Numbered from the stretch's first letter, positions 8,734-17,191 are shown. The stretch: DNA of 64,000 nt from Staphylococcus sp. KG4-3 (GCF_033597815.2 NZ_CP166245.1:310001-374000), one strand, 5' to 3'. The notes: generated by a model from the letters alone, not told the origin. Made by a program: numbers and translations.

Positions 8734-9999
8734 ATGGGTTACAAAACAATAGATGAAGCAAACCAGGCGGTTATAGATAAGATGATTGCTGCAGCACCGT
8801 TTTTAGTAGATGTAGTGCCAGCGAAATCAAAAATTCCTGAATTAACAGAGCACGTACTGTTACACGCAGGACCACCGATTAAATATGAAAATATGACAGA
8901 TCCTATGCAAGGATCATGTGTAGGCGCTATCTTGTTTGAAGGATGGGCGAACAACGAAGAAGATGCCCGTTCATTACTAGAAAACGAAAAAATTACATTT
9001 ATTCCGTGCCATCATGTTAAAGCTGTTGGACCAATGGGTGGTATTACTTCAGCAAATATGCCGGTCTTAGTTGTAGAAAATAGAGAAACTGGTAATGAAG
9101 CTTATTGTCAAATGAATGAAGGTATAGGTGCAGTCCTACGTTTTGGCGCTTACAACGAAACTGTAGTAAACCGCCTGCACTGGATGAAAGATGTTTTGGG
9201 GCCTGTACTTAGTAAAGCTTTAAAACAAATGAAAGATGGTTTGAACGTAAATGTGCTTATTGCGAAAGCTATTGCAATGGGAGATGAATTCCACCAACGT
9301 AACATTGCTGCTTCATTAGCATTTTTAAAAGAAGTAACACCAATTATAGCTGCATTAGATGATGTGGAACAAGAAAAACGTACAGAAGTACTTCAATTCT
9401 TAGCTGATACAGACCAATTCTTCCTAAATATAGCGATGGCAACAGGTAAAGCGATGATGGATGCTGCACGTACAATTGAACACGGTACAGTTGTGACTGC
9501 ATTATGTCGTAATGGTGAAAACTTTGGTGTGCGCATCGCTGGTATGGGGGACGAATGGTTCACTGCACCAGTAAATACGCCTCAAGGTTTATATTTCACA
9601 GGTTATTCTTCAGACGATGCTAATACGGATATTGGCGACTCTGCTATTACTGAAACTATCGGTGTTGGTGGTATGGCAATGATTGCTGCACCTGCAGTAA
9701 CAAGATTCGTAGGTACAGGTGGATTTGATGATGCTTTAGAAATCAGCAACGAAATGACTGAAATTTGTATCGGTGAAAATCCTAACTTTGCAATCCCTAC
9801 ATGGAACTTTAGAGGTGCGTGTTTAGGTATAGATGCACGAAAAGTAGTAGAAACAGGAATAACACCCGTAATTAATACAGGTATTGCACATAAAATTGCA
9901 GGTTACGGTCAAATTGGTGCTGGAACAGTACACCCGCCAATCGAATGTTTTGAAAAAGCAATTACGGCATATGCAGAAAAATTAGGCTTTAAAGCGTGA
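8734..9999 (+). CDS. allG: YlbE-family (DUF1116) subunit of oxamate carbamoyltransferase (AllG)
   Basis: A 421-residue DUF1116 protein, close to E. coli YlbE length. It carries the family segments HAGPPIKYENMTDPMQGSC, FIPCHHVKAVGPMGGITSA, HQRNIAASLAFL and a late cluster of small residues (IAGYGQIGAGTVHPP). With FdrA and YlbF it forms the oxamate carbamoyltransferase. The catalytic assignment to individual subunits is not visible from sequence. Its stop TGA overlaps the GTG start of the next gene. AAGGAGA at 8716-8722 lies within the end of fdrA, 11 nt from the ATG. Confidence 0.9.
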   Translation: MGYKTIDEANQAVIDKMIAAAPFLVDVVPAKSKIPELTEHVLLHAGPPIKYENMTDPMQGSCVGAILFEGWANNEEDARSLLENEKITFIPCHHVKAVGPMGGITSANMPVLVVENRETGNEAYCQMNEGIGAVLRFGAYNETVVNRLHWMKDVLGPVLSKALKQMKDGLNVNVLIAKAIAMGDEFHQRNIAASLAFLKEVTPIIAALDDVEQEKRTEVLQFLADTDQFFLNIAMATGKAMMDAARTIEHGTVVTALCRNGENFGVRIAGMGDEWFTAPVNTPQGLYFTGYSSDDANTDIGDSAITETIGVGGMAMIAAPAVTRFVGTGGFDDALEISNEMTEICIGENPNFAIPTWNFRGACLGIDARKVVETGITPVINTGIAHKIAGYGQIGAGTVHPPIECFEKAITAYAEKLGFKA

Positions 10000-10796
10000 T
10001 TTTCTATGCGCGTTCAATAGGGCCAATTGCCCAGGAAATACTTGGACAGCAACAAACGTCTTATGTGCATAGTATTTTTGAAAAAGGTTTTAACATTGTA
10101 AATGATGATCAAAAACTTATTTTTATAGGTAGTGACGAAAATGGTACGTTTCCATTTGGTGTTACTGTAGACCATCAAACTAAAAAACAACTGTTAGAAA
10201 ACATTGCTGTGAACCAACCTATAAAAATAACTGCAAATGCAATATTTATTACCGATAATTGTCAATTGGTTTGGCGTAATCAAGAGGTACATGCGAGTAA
10301 GGTTGAGCTAAATTCAAACTCATTATTATGGTCAATGTTGCATGAAAACATCACAACATATGACTTTTCAGAGTATAACAAGGGAGATTTTTCTTATTTG
10401 AAAATGCAGTCCATCATGGAGACATTGAAACAAGAAGATGATAAGACAGTTAAATATTCATTACGTTATTTGATTGGAAGAGGACAAGGTTTAACCCCTT
10501 CAGGTGACGATATATTAACTGGTATGTTATTTGTGCATTTCATGAAGCCTTTTATATTTGATAAGAATTTAGAGATTATACAGGAGCTTATTCAAGAACA
10601 GTTAACAACAATAGTTGCTACAGCCTTTTTGGATAGCGCATTAAAAGAATTGTTTAGTTCGAAAATATTAGTGTTGCAACATCAACCAACGGTGTATCAC
10701 ATGAACCAACTGTTAGAAATAGGATCATCATCTGGAAAAGATACATTGTATGGGATATTTATAGCAACAACTTTAAGGAGTGGAACGTATGAGTAA
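9996..10796 (+). CDS. allH: YlbF-family (DUF2877) subunit of oxamate carbamoyltransferase (AllH)
   Basis: A 266-residue DUF2877 protein with the diagnostic GRGQGLTPSGDDILTGML block (about residues 164-181). It is the third component of the FdrA/YlbE/YlbF enzyme that releases carbamoyl phosphate from oxalurate. The start is GTG at 9996, overlapping the allG stop by 4 nt (GTGA). A nearby ATG at 10006 is out of frame. Its 3' end overlaps the carbamate kinase start by 8 nt. No membrane segments. The tight overlaps argue for stoichiometric expression of the three subunits and the kinase. Confidence 0.88.
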   Translation: MIFYARSIGPIAQEILGQQQTSYVHSIFEKGFNIVNDDQKLIFIGSDENGTFPFGVTVDHQTKKQLLENIAVNQPIKITANAIFITDNCQLVWRNQEVHASKVELNSNSLLWSMLHENITTYDFSEYNKGDFSYLKMQSIMETLKQEDDKTVKYSLRYLIGRGQGLTPSGDDILTGMLFVHFMKPFIFDKNLEIIQELIQEQLTTIVATAFLDSALKELFSSKILVLQHQPTVYHMNQLLEIGSSSGKDTLYGIFIATTLRSGTYE

Positions 10797-11748
10797 ACGT
10801 GTAGTATTAGCTTTAGGTGGTAATGCAATTCTTCAACCAAAGCAAGAAGCGTCATACGAAAATCAATATAATAATGTGTATTCAGCTACACGAAAAATGG
10901 CTGAATTAAAAGCGCAAGGACACGATATTGTGGTTACGCATGGTAATGGGCCTCAAGTAGGGAATATAATTGCACAAAATGAAGCGGCTAAAGACATTGT
11001 CGAGCCTTTACCAATTAATGCTTGTAATGCGGAATCACAAGGTTTTATAGGGTATATGATGGAAGAATCATTAAAAAATCATTTGAAATCTTTAAATATC
11101 GACAGTAATGTAGTAACGTTATTGACAATGGTAGAAGTAGATAAAGATGACCCTGCATTCAATAATCCAACTAAACCTATTGGTGTATTCTTTGATGAAA
11201 TAGAAGCACAGCGTTTAGAAGAAACACATGGTTTCGTAATGGTAGAAGATGCAGGTAGAGGATACCGTCGTGTCGTTCCTTCACCAGAACCATTAGTTAT
11301 TCATGGTGTAGATCAAATCAAGTCACTTATTGACCAAGCAGTCGTTATTTCTTCAGGTGGCGGCGGTATTCCGGTCTATAAAGACGACAATGGTAATATT
11401 CAAGGTGTAGAAGCAGTAATTGATAAAGACCGTTCAGGTTTAAAATTAGCAGAACAAGTTGATGCCGATACATTTGTAATGTTAACTGACGTTTCAAACG
11501 TATGTGTTAACTTTGGAAAATCAAACGAAGAAAAACTAAAAACGATTTCTGTTGAACAAGCGAAACAATATGTTGCTGAAGGACAATTTCCAGCTGGCAG
11601 TATGTTACCTAAGATAGAAGCAGCAATTCAGTTTGCTGAAATGGGTAAAGAGGCCATTATTTGTTCATTAGATGATGCGATAGACGCTTTAGCAGGTAAA
11701 GCTGGCACTCGTATTTTATTGGAGCCATCAATAGAAGCGGTAAATTAA
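10789..11748 (+). CDS. arcC: Carbamate kinase
   Basis: A 319-residue carbamate kinase of the amino acid kinase fold. It transfers phosphate from carbamoyl phosphate to ADP, giving ATP, ammonia and CO2. Opening MSKRVVLALGGNAILQP, VTHGNGPQVGN near residue 48, SSGGGGIPV near 200, IDKDRSGLKLAEQ and LTDVSNV are all conserved. An in-frame GTG at 10780 overlaps the AAGGAG box (10775-10780). The ATG at 10789 has 8-nt spacing and is chosen. Position at the end of allFGH equals the E. coli allK (ybcF) arrangement, so here it serves oxalurate fermentation rather than the arginine deiminase pathway. A terminator-like hairpin follows. Confidence 0.93.
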   Translation: MSKRVVLALGGNAILQPKQEASYENQYNNVYSATRKMAELKAQGHDIVVTHGNGPQVGNIIAQNEAAKDIVEPLPINACNAESQGFIGYMMEESLKNHLKSLNIDSNVVTLLTMVEVDKDDPAFNNPTKPIGVFFDEIEAQRLEETHGFVMVEDAGRGYRRVVPSPEPLVIHGVDQIKSLIDQAVVISSGGGGIPVYKDDNGNIQGVEAVIDKDRSGLKLAEQVDADTFVMLTDVSNVCVNFGKSNEEKLKTISVEQAKQYVAEGQFPAGSMLPKIEAAIQFAEMGKEAIICSLDDAIDALAGKAGTRILLEPSIEAVN

Positions 11749-11797
11749 TTGTAAAAAGTAATATGTACAAAGTGATACTGCTTTGATTGAAGTGCAT

Positions 11798-11836
11798 AAT
11801 AAACATTACAAAACACTGATTGTTTATTGTATTTTT
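11798..11836 (+). terminator. Probable terminator of the ureide operon
   Basis: AATAAACA (11798-11805) pairs with TGTTTATT (11821-11828) around a 15-nt loop and is followed by a T-rich stretch. The stem is AT-rich, so strength is uncertain. Confidence 0.5.
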
Positions 11837-11872
11837 ATTATAATTTTTTTAATCAGCAAGTTGTTTTGTGGG

Positions 11873-11916
11873 GCGGGAATAGTAATCTAAATTGAAATGT
11901 TAGATTACTGTCCCGC
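11873..11916. repeat. Intergenic inverted repeat of the GCGGGA...TCCCGC type
   Basis: GCGGGA (11873-11878) and AGTAATCTAA (11881-11890) pair with TTAGATTACT (11900-11909) and TCCCGC (11911-11916), leaving a 9-nt loop. No T-run follows on the plus strand. Hairpins with gggac/gtccc ends recur between staphylococcal genes, so this may be a dispersed element rather than a terminator. Whether it recurs elsewhere in this genome cannot be seen here. Confidence 0.55.
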
Positions 11917-11965
11917 TTCATCATTATATAATTATAAAAAAGAGATTTAAGAAAGGTGGTATAAG

Positions 11966-13177
11966 ATGACTGACCCATATCGCATCAATAAAGTTAATAA
12001 TAATTGGGGCGTAATACTTGCGATTGTTTTTATTGCTTCTACATTACGTGCGCCATTAACGTCGGTCGGTCCTGTAGTTGATGAAATTAAACAAGTTATG
12101 GAAATTAATAACAGTGTTGCAGGCATCTTGACTACGATACCGCTGATTATTTTTGCATTTGTTTCGCCATTCGTTTCAAAAGTAACAGCTCGATTAACGA
12201 TGTCTCGTACAATATTGTATTCTACGATGCTACTCATTGTTGCACTATATTTACGTATTGCAGGAGATTTCACGTTGTTCTTAATTGGCACGGTCATTCT
12301 TGGAATTGCTATTGCATTCGGCAACGTGGTGTTACCAAGTTATGTTAAATGGTATTTCCCGATGCAAATTGGTCTAGCTACTGGTATTTATAGTGGAACA
12401 ATGAATTTTACCGCTGGCTTAGGCGGTGGTTTAAGCTTTCCACTGTCAGAAATAACACCATTAGGTTTTAGATTGTCATTATCATTTTGGATTCTTTTTG
12501 CGATTATTGCAATCATATTGTGGATACCTAAAGCACGAAAAGGTGTGCAATTAGAGAAGGCAACGGCGATAGCGGATCAACAAGATAGACCTAAAAAGGT
12601 CACTATCACGAAATCTAAACTGGCGTGGATGGTTGCCTTGACGATGGGCTTCCAATCGATGGTATTTTATACCGTAGTGGCTTGGGTGCCATCAATTCTT
12701 GTAGATAGAGGATTGGACCCTTCTACGGCAGGATATTTGTTAATGCTCAATCAATTTTCACAAGTGCCAATGACCTTTACATTCCCAATCATCGCATCTA
12801 AATTGAAAGACCAACGCATATTAGTCGTGATTATTACGGTGTTGTTCTTAGTAGGATTTAGCCTATTCTTTACACAATCATTAGTGCTACTGATTATTGG
12901 TATTATCATCGCAGGATTAGCGATGGGTGCTTGTTTCAGTTTATGTATGACTTTCTTCTCAATTCGAGCACGTACAAGTGATGGTAGTATTTCATTATCT
13001 GGTTTTGGTCAATCTGTTGGCTATTTAATTGCCGCTGTTGGACCATTCTTGATTGGTTTTCTTCATGATGCTACGGAAAGTTGGGATTCTGGCATTATTG
13101 CCTTGATTGTGATGTCAGTATTATTCTTTATTTTTGGTTATCCAGCTGCTAAAAATAAAGTTGTAGAAGATCACTAA
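11966..13177 (+). CDS. MFS transporter, CynX/NimT-like; candidate ureide permease
   Basis: A 403-residue major facilitator superfamily protein with about 12 hydrophobic segments and an extra cytoplasmic loop near residues 190-215 (KARKGVQLEKATAIADQQD...). The opening GVILAIVFIASTLRAPLTSVGPVVDEIK is typical of the cyanate permease/2-nitroimidazole transporter (CynX/NimT) group. AAAGGTGG at 11952-11959 lies 6 nt before the ATG. It sits between the ureide operon and pucG, so import of allantoin, allantoate or another ureide, or export of oxamate, is a reasonable guess. The family does not fix the substrate. Confidence 0.85.
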   Translation: MTDPYRINKVNNNWGVILAIVFIASTLRAPLTSVGPVVDEIKQVMEINNSVAGILTTIPLIIFAFVSPFVSKVTARLTMSRTILYSTMLLIVALYLRIAGDFTLFLIGTVILGIAIAFGNVVLPSYVKWYFPMQIGLATGIYSGTMNFTAGLGGGLSFPLSEITPLGFRLSLSFWILFAIIAIILWIPKARKGVQLEKATAIADQQDRPKKVTITKSKLAWMVALTMGFQSMVFYTVVAWVPSILVDRGLDPSTAGYLLMLNQFSQVPMTFTFPIIASKLKDQRILVVIITVLFLVGFSLFFTQSLVLLIIGIIIAGLAMGACFSLCMTFFSIRARTSDGSISLSGFGQSVGYLIAAVGPFLIGFLHDATESWDSGIIALIVMSVLFFIFGYPAAKNKVVEDH

Positions 13178-13258
13178 TAAGTATGTTTGATATGATATTT
13201 ATGTGAAAATATTTTCTGCAGTCAATTTAATTCATGTAATTAGCTGACTACTGCATAT

Positions 13259-13304
13259 AAAAGGAGAGACTTAGACATTAATCAATGTCTAAGTCTCTCC
13301 TTTT
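13259..13304. terminator. Bidirectional terminator between the MFS gene and pucG
   Basis: A perfect 21-bp stem (13259-13279 with 13284-13304) closed by the tetraloop AATC, with A-run and T-run at its two ends. It serves both converging genes. Confidence 0.92.
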
Positions 13305-13309
13305 GGTTT

Positions 13310-14521
13310 TTATGCGTAATAAGCTAATAGTGTATCGATAGCTTTTTCTGGATTTAAATTTTGTACGCCTTGATGTGCTAGGTAAAGTGAAAATATAGAT
13401 AAGAATGTTAAGATGTTTTGCTTTTCAATAGCATAACCCATGATACCAATTCTCCAAATTTTACCTTGTAGTTCACCGAAGGATCCTGCAATCTCAATGC
13501 CGTAATTTTTTAACAAGCCTTCTCTAAATTTACTATCATCCGCACCATCTGGAATGTTAACACAGATGACCATTTTCATTTCATTTGTCTCATCACCAAA
13601 TATTTCTAAACCTAAAGCTTTCAATGCTTGTTTCAAGCCTTCTTGGTGATATGCATGACGTTCAGCACGGGCTTCAATGCCTTCAGTCAATGCTATTTTC
13701 AGACCGGTATATAGCGCGTAAATTGACGTTGTTGATTCTGTGTGATGGTTTAATCGCTTAGGACTCCAATAATCTTGTAATTGTGTTAAATCGAGATAAT
13801 TACTGCGTATAAAATAATCTTGTTCTGTACTTTCATTTGAACGGATACCAAGTTCTACGCGTTTACGTTTATTAATTTCTTCACTAAATCTGTCGTTAAA
13901 TGTGATAGGTGTAATGCCTGAAGGTATAGATAAACATTTTTGTGCACCACCGATGACGGCATCTAGTTCCCACTCATCTACCGGAATGACCATACCTTGA
14001 TATGTAGCTACTGCATCAACTACTGAATAAATACCGCGTTCTTTACAAGCACGACCTAGTTGATCAATCGGTTGTAAGCGACCAGTAGAAGTTTCACCAT
14101 GTACAATAGCGAGTACTTTTGGTTTTACAGTATCTAAAGCTTCAATGATTTCTGCTTGTTCAAAAACTTCACCCATTGGCTTTTGGATATTATGTACGAC
14201 ACCGCCTGCACGTTTTACTAATTCAGTAAACAAGTAACCGAATCTACCAATGATTGGGACAAGTACGGTATCACCAGGTTTGACGATACTAGCGATAACG
14301 GCTTCTAAACCTGCACGGCTTGTTCCATCGATAGGAAATGACCATTGATTGTCTGTTAAAAAGGATTTTCTAATGAGTTCCATCGTTTTATTCATTATGT
14401 CTACAAATTCATAATCAAATTGACCTAAAATTGAATTAGACATTGCTTGAGAGACACGAGGGTCTACACTTACGGGGCCAGGGGTCATAATTAATCTTTT
14501 GTTTACTTTCAAATCATCCAT
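13310..14521 (-). CDS. pucG: (S)-ureidoglycine-glyoxylate aminotransferase PucG
   Basis: A 403-residue class V PLP aminotransferase of the alanine-glyoxylate type. PucG transfers the amino group of ureidoglycine to glyoxylate, giving oxalurate and glycine. The opening RLIMTPGPVSVDPRVSQAMS, the phosphate-binding DGTSRAG (65-71), VHGETSTG (140-147), VDAVATYQG and the PLP lysine Lys195 in GGAQKCLSIPSG are visible. A GAGG box precedes the ATG at 14521. The bare family also contains serine-pyruvate enzymes, but the ureide cluster alongside favours PucG. It gives a second route to oxalurate parallel to AllE plus AllD. It ends at the shared bidirectional terminator. Confidence 0.88.
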   Translation of the reverse strand: MDDLKVNKRLIMTPGPVSVDPRVSQAMSNSILGQFDYEFVDIMNKTMELIRKSFLTDNQWSFPIDGTSRAGLEAVIASIVKPGDTVLVPIIGRFGYLFTELVKRAGGVVHNIQKPMGEVFEQAEIIEALDTVKPKVLAIVHGETSTGRLQPIDQLGRACKERGIYSVVDAVATYQGMVIPVDEWELDAVIGGAQKCLSIPSGITPITFNDRFSEEINKRKRVELGIRSNESTEQDYFIRSNYLDLTQLQDYWSPKRLNHHTESTTSIYALYTGLKIALTEGIEARAERHAYHQEGLKQALKALGLEIFGDETNEMKMVICVNIPDGADDSKFREGLLKNYGIEIAGSFGELQGKIWRIGIMGYAIEKQNILTFLSIFSLYLAHQGVQNLNPEKAIDTLLAYYA

Positions 14522-14686
14522 ATTATTAACCTCATTTTCTATAAATTATGTCAGTATATACTATACTCTAATAAATAACAGAGTTAATCGTCAAAAATGA
14601 TGAAAAATAATTTGTTATTTGTGAGAATATTACAAAAATTGAATGTTTATGAATAATTTTATAATAACGTTCCATATTTGATAAAG

Positions 14687-15424
14687 TTAATCATTTTCTT
14701 CAATTGCTTGATGAATGGCTTCGGCAAATGCATACATTGTAATACTCCAATTTGCTTCATTCGAGCGAGAATTCATGGATAAATTTTGATTATTAAAAAA
14801 GGACTGTCTTAGTGCATAAGTTAATTCTAATTGAACACCTGCACCTTTAGCATTTTTATTAGCTATATTTTGACTAGATTCTCCCTCTAAGTGGGATGGT
14901 GATTCTAAAACATTGAAGCCCTTTGTTTGTAATGCATTTTCTATAGATGATTTAAGACGTTCATCTTTACCGCCAATATAAACGGCTGGTTCGCTACCGC
15001 TTGCGCCATGTATCATTACAGAGTTTGAAACAGCTTGTTGCATGTCTTCTACAACAGGTTCATCAAAGTTTGTTGATGTGACATGTAATTCAGCATTGTT
15101 TAATGTGCGAATACCTTGAAATGAATAATAATTATAATTGCCTAGAGCTGCAGTTAACGTGGATAATTCTGTCGTACCAGCTTCAATGTTGCCACCATGT
15201 ATAGCGGCAATTAATGTGTCACTTTGATTATTACGATATGATAGTTGCCAATCTACGCCAGATTCAGTATCATCCATAAGTTCTGACATAGAGGCATATA
15301 AATCGGCGGCATAAACTTTAGAAGAAGGTAGAACAGTGACAAAAGTGATGGTTGCAAACAAGCATAGTGCTATAGCCCGTATGCATTTGAAATAGGATAA
15401 GGTAATTGCTTTTAAAAAGTACAT
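14687..15424 (-). CDS. Secreted poly-gamma-glutamate hydrolase family protein
   Basis: A 245-residue exported protein. Residues 1-39 form a signal peptide (basic start, hydrophobic AIALCLFATITFVTVL, cleavage near VYAA). The mature part has AAIHGGNIEAGTTELS near residues 72-87, VMIHGASG, and a late GAGVQLELTYALR. This is the pattern of the phage PghP/DUF867 zinc-dependent gamma-PGA hydrolases related to carboxypeptidases. It would cut poly-gamma-glutamate, a capsule polymer of some staphylococci and bacilli, outside the cell. ATAGGAG lies 7 nt from the ATG. It is a single gene, 165 bp upstream of pucG on the same strand. Not an obvious prophage remnant: no phage genes are near. Confidence 0.8.
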   Translation of the reverse strand: MYFLKAITLSYFKCIRAIALCLFATITFVTVLPSSKVYAADLYASMSELMDDTESGVDWQLSYRNNQSDTLIAAIHGGNIEAGTTELSTLTAALGNYNYYSFQGIRTLNNAELHVTSTNFDEPVVEDMQQAVSNSVMIHGASGSEPAVYIGGKDERLKSSIENALQTKGFNVLESPSHLEGESSQNIANKNAKGAGVQLELTYALRQSFFNNQNLSMNSRSNEANWSITMYAFAEAIHQAIEEND

Positions 15425-15523
15425 AATAAACTCCTATACGTATTAATGATATTTTATAAATATAATATTATCATACAATTTGTTAAGGTATAAAAAATTA
15501 TATAATTTTATTTAAAAGATATG

Positions 15524-15552
15524 TTGCGGATGGTTCAAAAGCGTTGTACAAT
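15524..15552 (+). promoter_or_regulatory. Sigma-A promoter for a candidate small RNA
   Basis: TTGCGG (15524-15529), 17-bp spacer, TACAAT (15547-15552). The predicted transcript start is near 15559, just before the first hairpin of the structured RNA below. Confidence 0.65.
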
Positions 15553-15558
15553 GAATTT

Positions 15559-15668
15559 TCATGCCTTAGGGCATGTTAATTAAGAGGCAGGTCTGTAACA
15601 TGCCCTTCGGCATGTATACAGACTCCTCTTAGTTGGCGAGCTACTTATAAAAGTAGCTCGTTTTTTTT
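15559..15668 (+). ncRNA. Candidate ~110-nt structured small RNA with own promoter and terminator
   Basis: Three hairpins follow the promoter at 15524. First, CATGCC/GGCATG at 15560-15575. Second, a long stem (TAAGAGG 15581-15587 with CCTCTTA 15625-15631, GTCTGTA with TACAGAC, CATGCC with GGCATG around the CTTC loop at 15605-15608). Third, CGAGCTACTT/AAGTAGCTCG at 15637-15660, followed by eight T. The CATGCC/GGCATG pair occurs twice, so alternative pairings between hairpins are possible. No ORF longer than ten codons is seen. It could be a free small RNA or a transcript-ending leader of the gene at 15732, though that gene has its own TATAAT after the terminator. I do not recognise the family. 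Confidence 0.7.
15637..15668 (+). terminator. Strong intrinsic terminator of the candidate small RNA
   Basis: A perfect 10-bp stem CGAGCTACTT/AAGTAGCTCG with ATAA loop and T8 tail. Confidence 0.92.
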
Positions 15669-15731
15669 ATAATTGATGTATGTTATAATGCTTATCCTGC
15701 CTCTCATAAAAAATTTGGAGGTGTTAAAATA

Positions 15732-16265
15732 ATGATAAACATTATATCGGCTATAGGTTCTTTAGGTACTTTCATTATGGCGCTCTTTTACTTTGTGTCA
15801 GTCAGTGTGCAACTTTATCAAATGAAGATCAGCTTTTTACCAGCACTTGGTTTTAATCAAATATTGATTACACGAGACAAAAATGAACTGCAACTGAAAA
15901 ATGTTGGTATCGAAAGTCAGTCCGAACAAGATTACTTAAAGTTATATAATCTTGGTGGTGGTGCTGCGAAGAATATAAAAATTGAAATTTATATTGGCCA
16001 ACAAGAAGTACTACAAACTAAATACGTAAATATTCTACCTAGTAAAGAAGGATATTTATTGCCAATAAATAAAGATGTATTTTCTGAAATTGAAAATACC
16101 ATCCAAAACAATGGCTATGAATCTGATTTAAACGTTAAGTTATCCTATCAACATAATGTTAGTAGAAAAACACAAGAGTTATATTTAAACGGTAAAATAG
16201 ATAGTTTTAATGCGTATGACGAAAAAGCAATCTATGAATTACAATTTTTTAATATGACGCAGTAA
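15732..16265 (+). CDS. Hypothetical protein with one N-terminal membrane segment
   Basis: A 177-residue protein I do not recognise. Residues 1-30 are hydrophobic (IGSLGTFIMALFYFVSVSVQL) and form one membrane anchor. The rest is a soluble beta-rich region with a YNLGGGAAKNIKIEIYI segment near residue 77, reminiscent of small immunoglobulin-like or DUF4352-like beta folds, but that is only an impression. An extended -10 (TGTTATAAT, 15681-15689) lies 43 nt upstream, after the small RNA terminator. GGAGGTG at 15717-15723 is 8 nt from the ATG. A strong terminator follows, so it is monocistronic. Confidence 0.7.
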   Translation: MINIISAIGSLGTFIMALFYFVSVSVQLYQMKISFLPALGFNQILITRDKNELQLKNVGIESQSEQDYLKLYNLGGGAAKNIKIEIYIGQQEVLQTKYVNILPSKEGYLLPINKDVFSEIENTIQNNGYESDLNVKLSYQHNVSRKTQELYLNGKIDSFNAYDEKAIYELQFFNMTQ

Positions 16266-16301
16266 CATTAAACTAAGAGAAGTATGTAAATATTTAAATG
16301 T

Positions 16302-16352
16302 AAACTCCCTTTAATACAACGACATGGCAATATGTCGTATTAAAGGGAGTTT
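16302..16352. terminator. Intrinsic terminator (probably bidirectional)
   Basis: AAACTCCCTTTAATAC (16302-16317) pairs with GTATTAAAGGGAGTTT (16337-16352), with inner GACAT/ATGTC. A-rich and T-rich ends. Confidence 0.85.
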
Positions 16353-16453
16353 GTGTTTTAGTGAAAAATATAGATACTTAAACGGATTATTTTGAGAGAT
16401 GAGTAAATTTCAATTACAATACAGTAGGAAACTAAAACTTGGAGTGACAATAG

Positions 16454-17191
16454 ATGATAAACATAAAGGCACCAAATCCAATATTTTTGGAACAGCATGA
16501 AGCAGAAAAAGCTATATTATTACTACATTCATTTACAGGCACGGTTCGAGATGTAAAGTTATTGGCCACAAAATTAAACAAAGCTGGCTTTACATGTTAT
16601 GTGCCACCATACAAAGGTCATGGTCTGATGTTAAACACATTGATGGATTATGATGTAGATGACTGGTTGAATGATGCGATTGAGGGTTATCAATTTTTAC
16701 AAGATAAAGGTTATTCAAAAATAAATGTCTGTGGGGTATCATTAGGTGGTATATTGTCATTGAAATTGGCAGAACAGCATGACATTAACGCTATAGCTAT
16801 TATGTCAACGCCATACAGAAAGAGTGATGCTGGGCTAACAGGAAGACTTAAAGATTATGGTCAACGTATAGGGCGCTTGTTAGGTCTAGATCAAGTAGAA
16901 ATTGACACTCAATTAAATCGAATTCCTAACTATGGTCCAGAACTACAAAAATTTCAATTATTAGTTGAAAATGTCATGTCGAATTTAGATCGTATCACGG
17001 CTCCGATTGCTATTAAGTACGGTGAACAGGATGATGCTTCATATAAAACGAGCGCCGAATATATCTATAATCAAATTCAACATGAACATAAAGAAGTTCA
17101 AGGGTATAAGATGTCTAAGCATTTGATGACACATGGTGAAGGTCACCTTGAAGTTGAACAAGATATTATTGCATTTTTTGAAGACTATTAA
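16454..17191 (+). CDS. Carboxylesterase (Est30-like alpha/beta hydrolase)
   Basis: A 245-residue cytoplasmic carboxylesterase or monoacylglycerol-lipase-like enzyme that cleaves short-chain or glyceryl esters. Residues ILLLHSFTGTVRDV (21-34) form the oxyanion region, GVSLGG has Ser96 as nucleophile, KYGEQDD gives Asp193/194, and His223 or His231 in the SKHLMTHGEGH segment completes the triad. These positions are close to those of Geobacillus Est30 (Ser94, Asp193, His223). TTGGAGTGA 5 nt before the ATG serves as ribosome site. Stand-alone gene between a terminator and the convergent MerR gene. Confidence 0.88.
   Translation: MINIKAPNPIFLEQHEAEKAILLLHSFTGTVRDVKLLATKLNKAGFTCYVPPYKGHGLMLNTLMDYDVDDWLNDAIEGYQFLQDKGYSKINVCGVSLGGILSLKLAEQHDINAIAIMSTPYRKSDAGLTGRLKDYGQRIGRLLGLDQVEIDTQLNRIPNYGPELQKFQLLVENVMSNLDRITAPIAIKYGEQDDASYKTSAEYIYNQIQHEHKEVQGYKMSKHLMTHGEGHLEVEQDIIAFFEDY

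Noticed and set aside
11947..12324. 125-codon frame opposite the start of the MFS gene
   Set aside because: Shadow of the membrane protein coding strand; no start signals.
14687..15424. Poly-gamma-glutamate hydrolase as evidence of a prophage
   Set aside because: No integrase, structural or lysis genes and no attachment-site repeats are present on either side.
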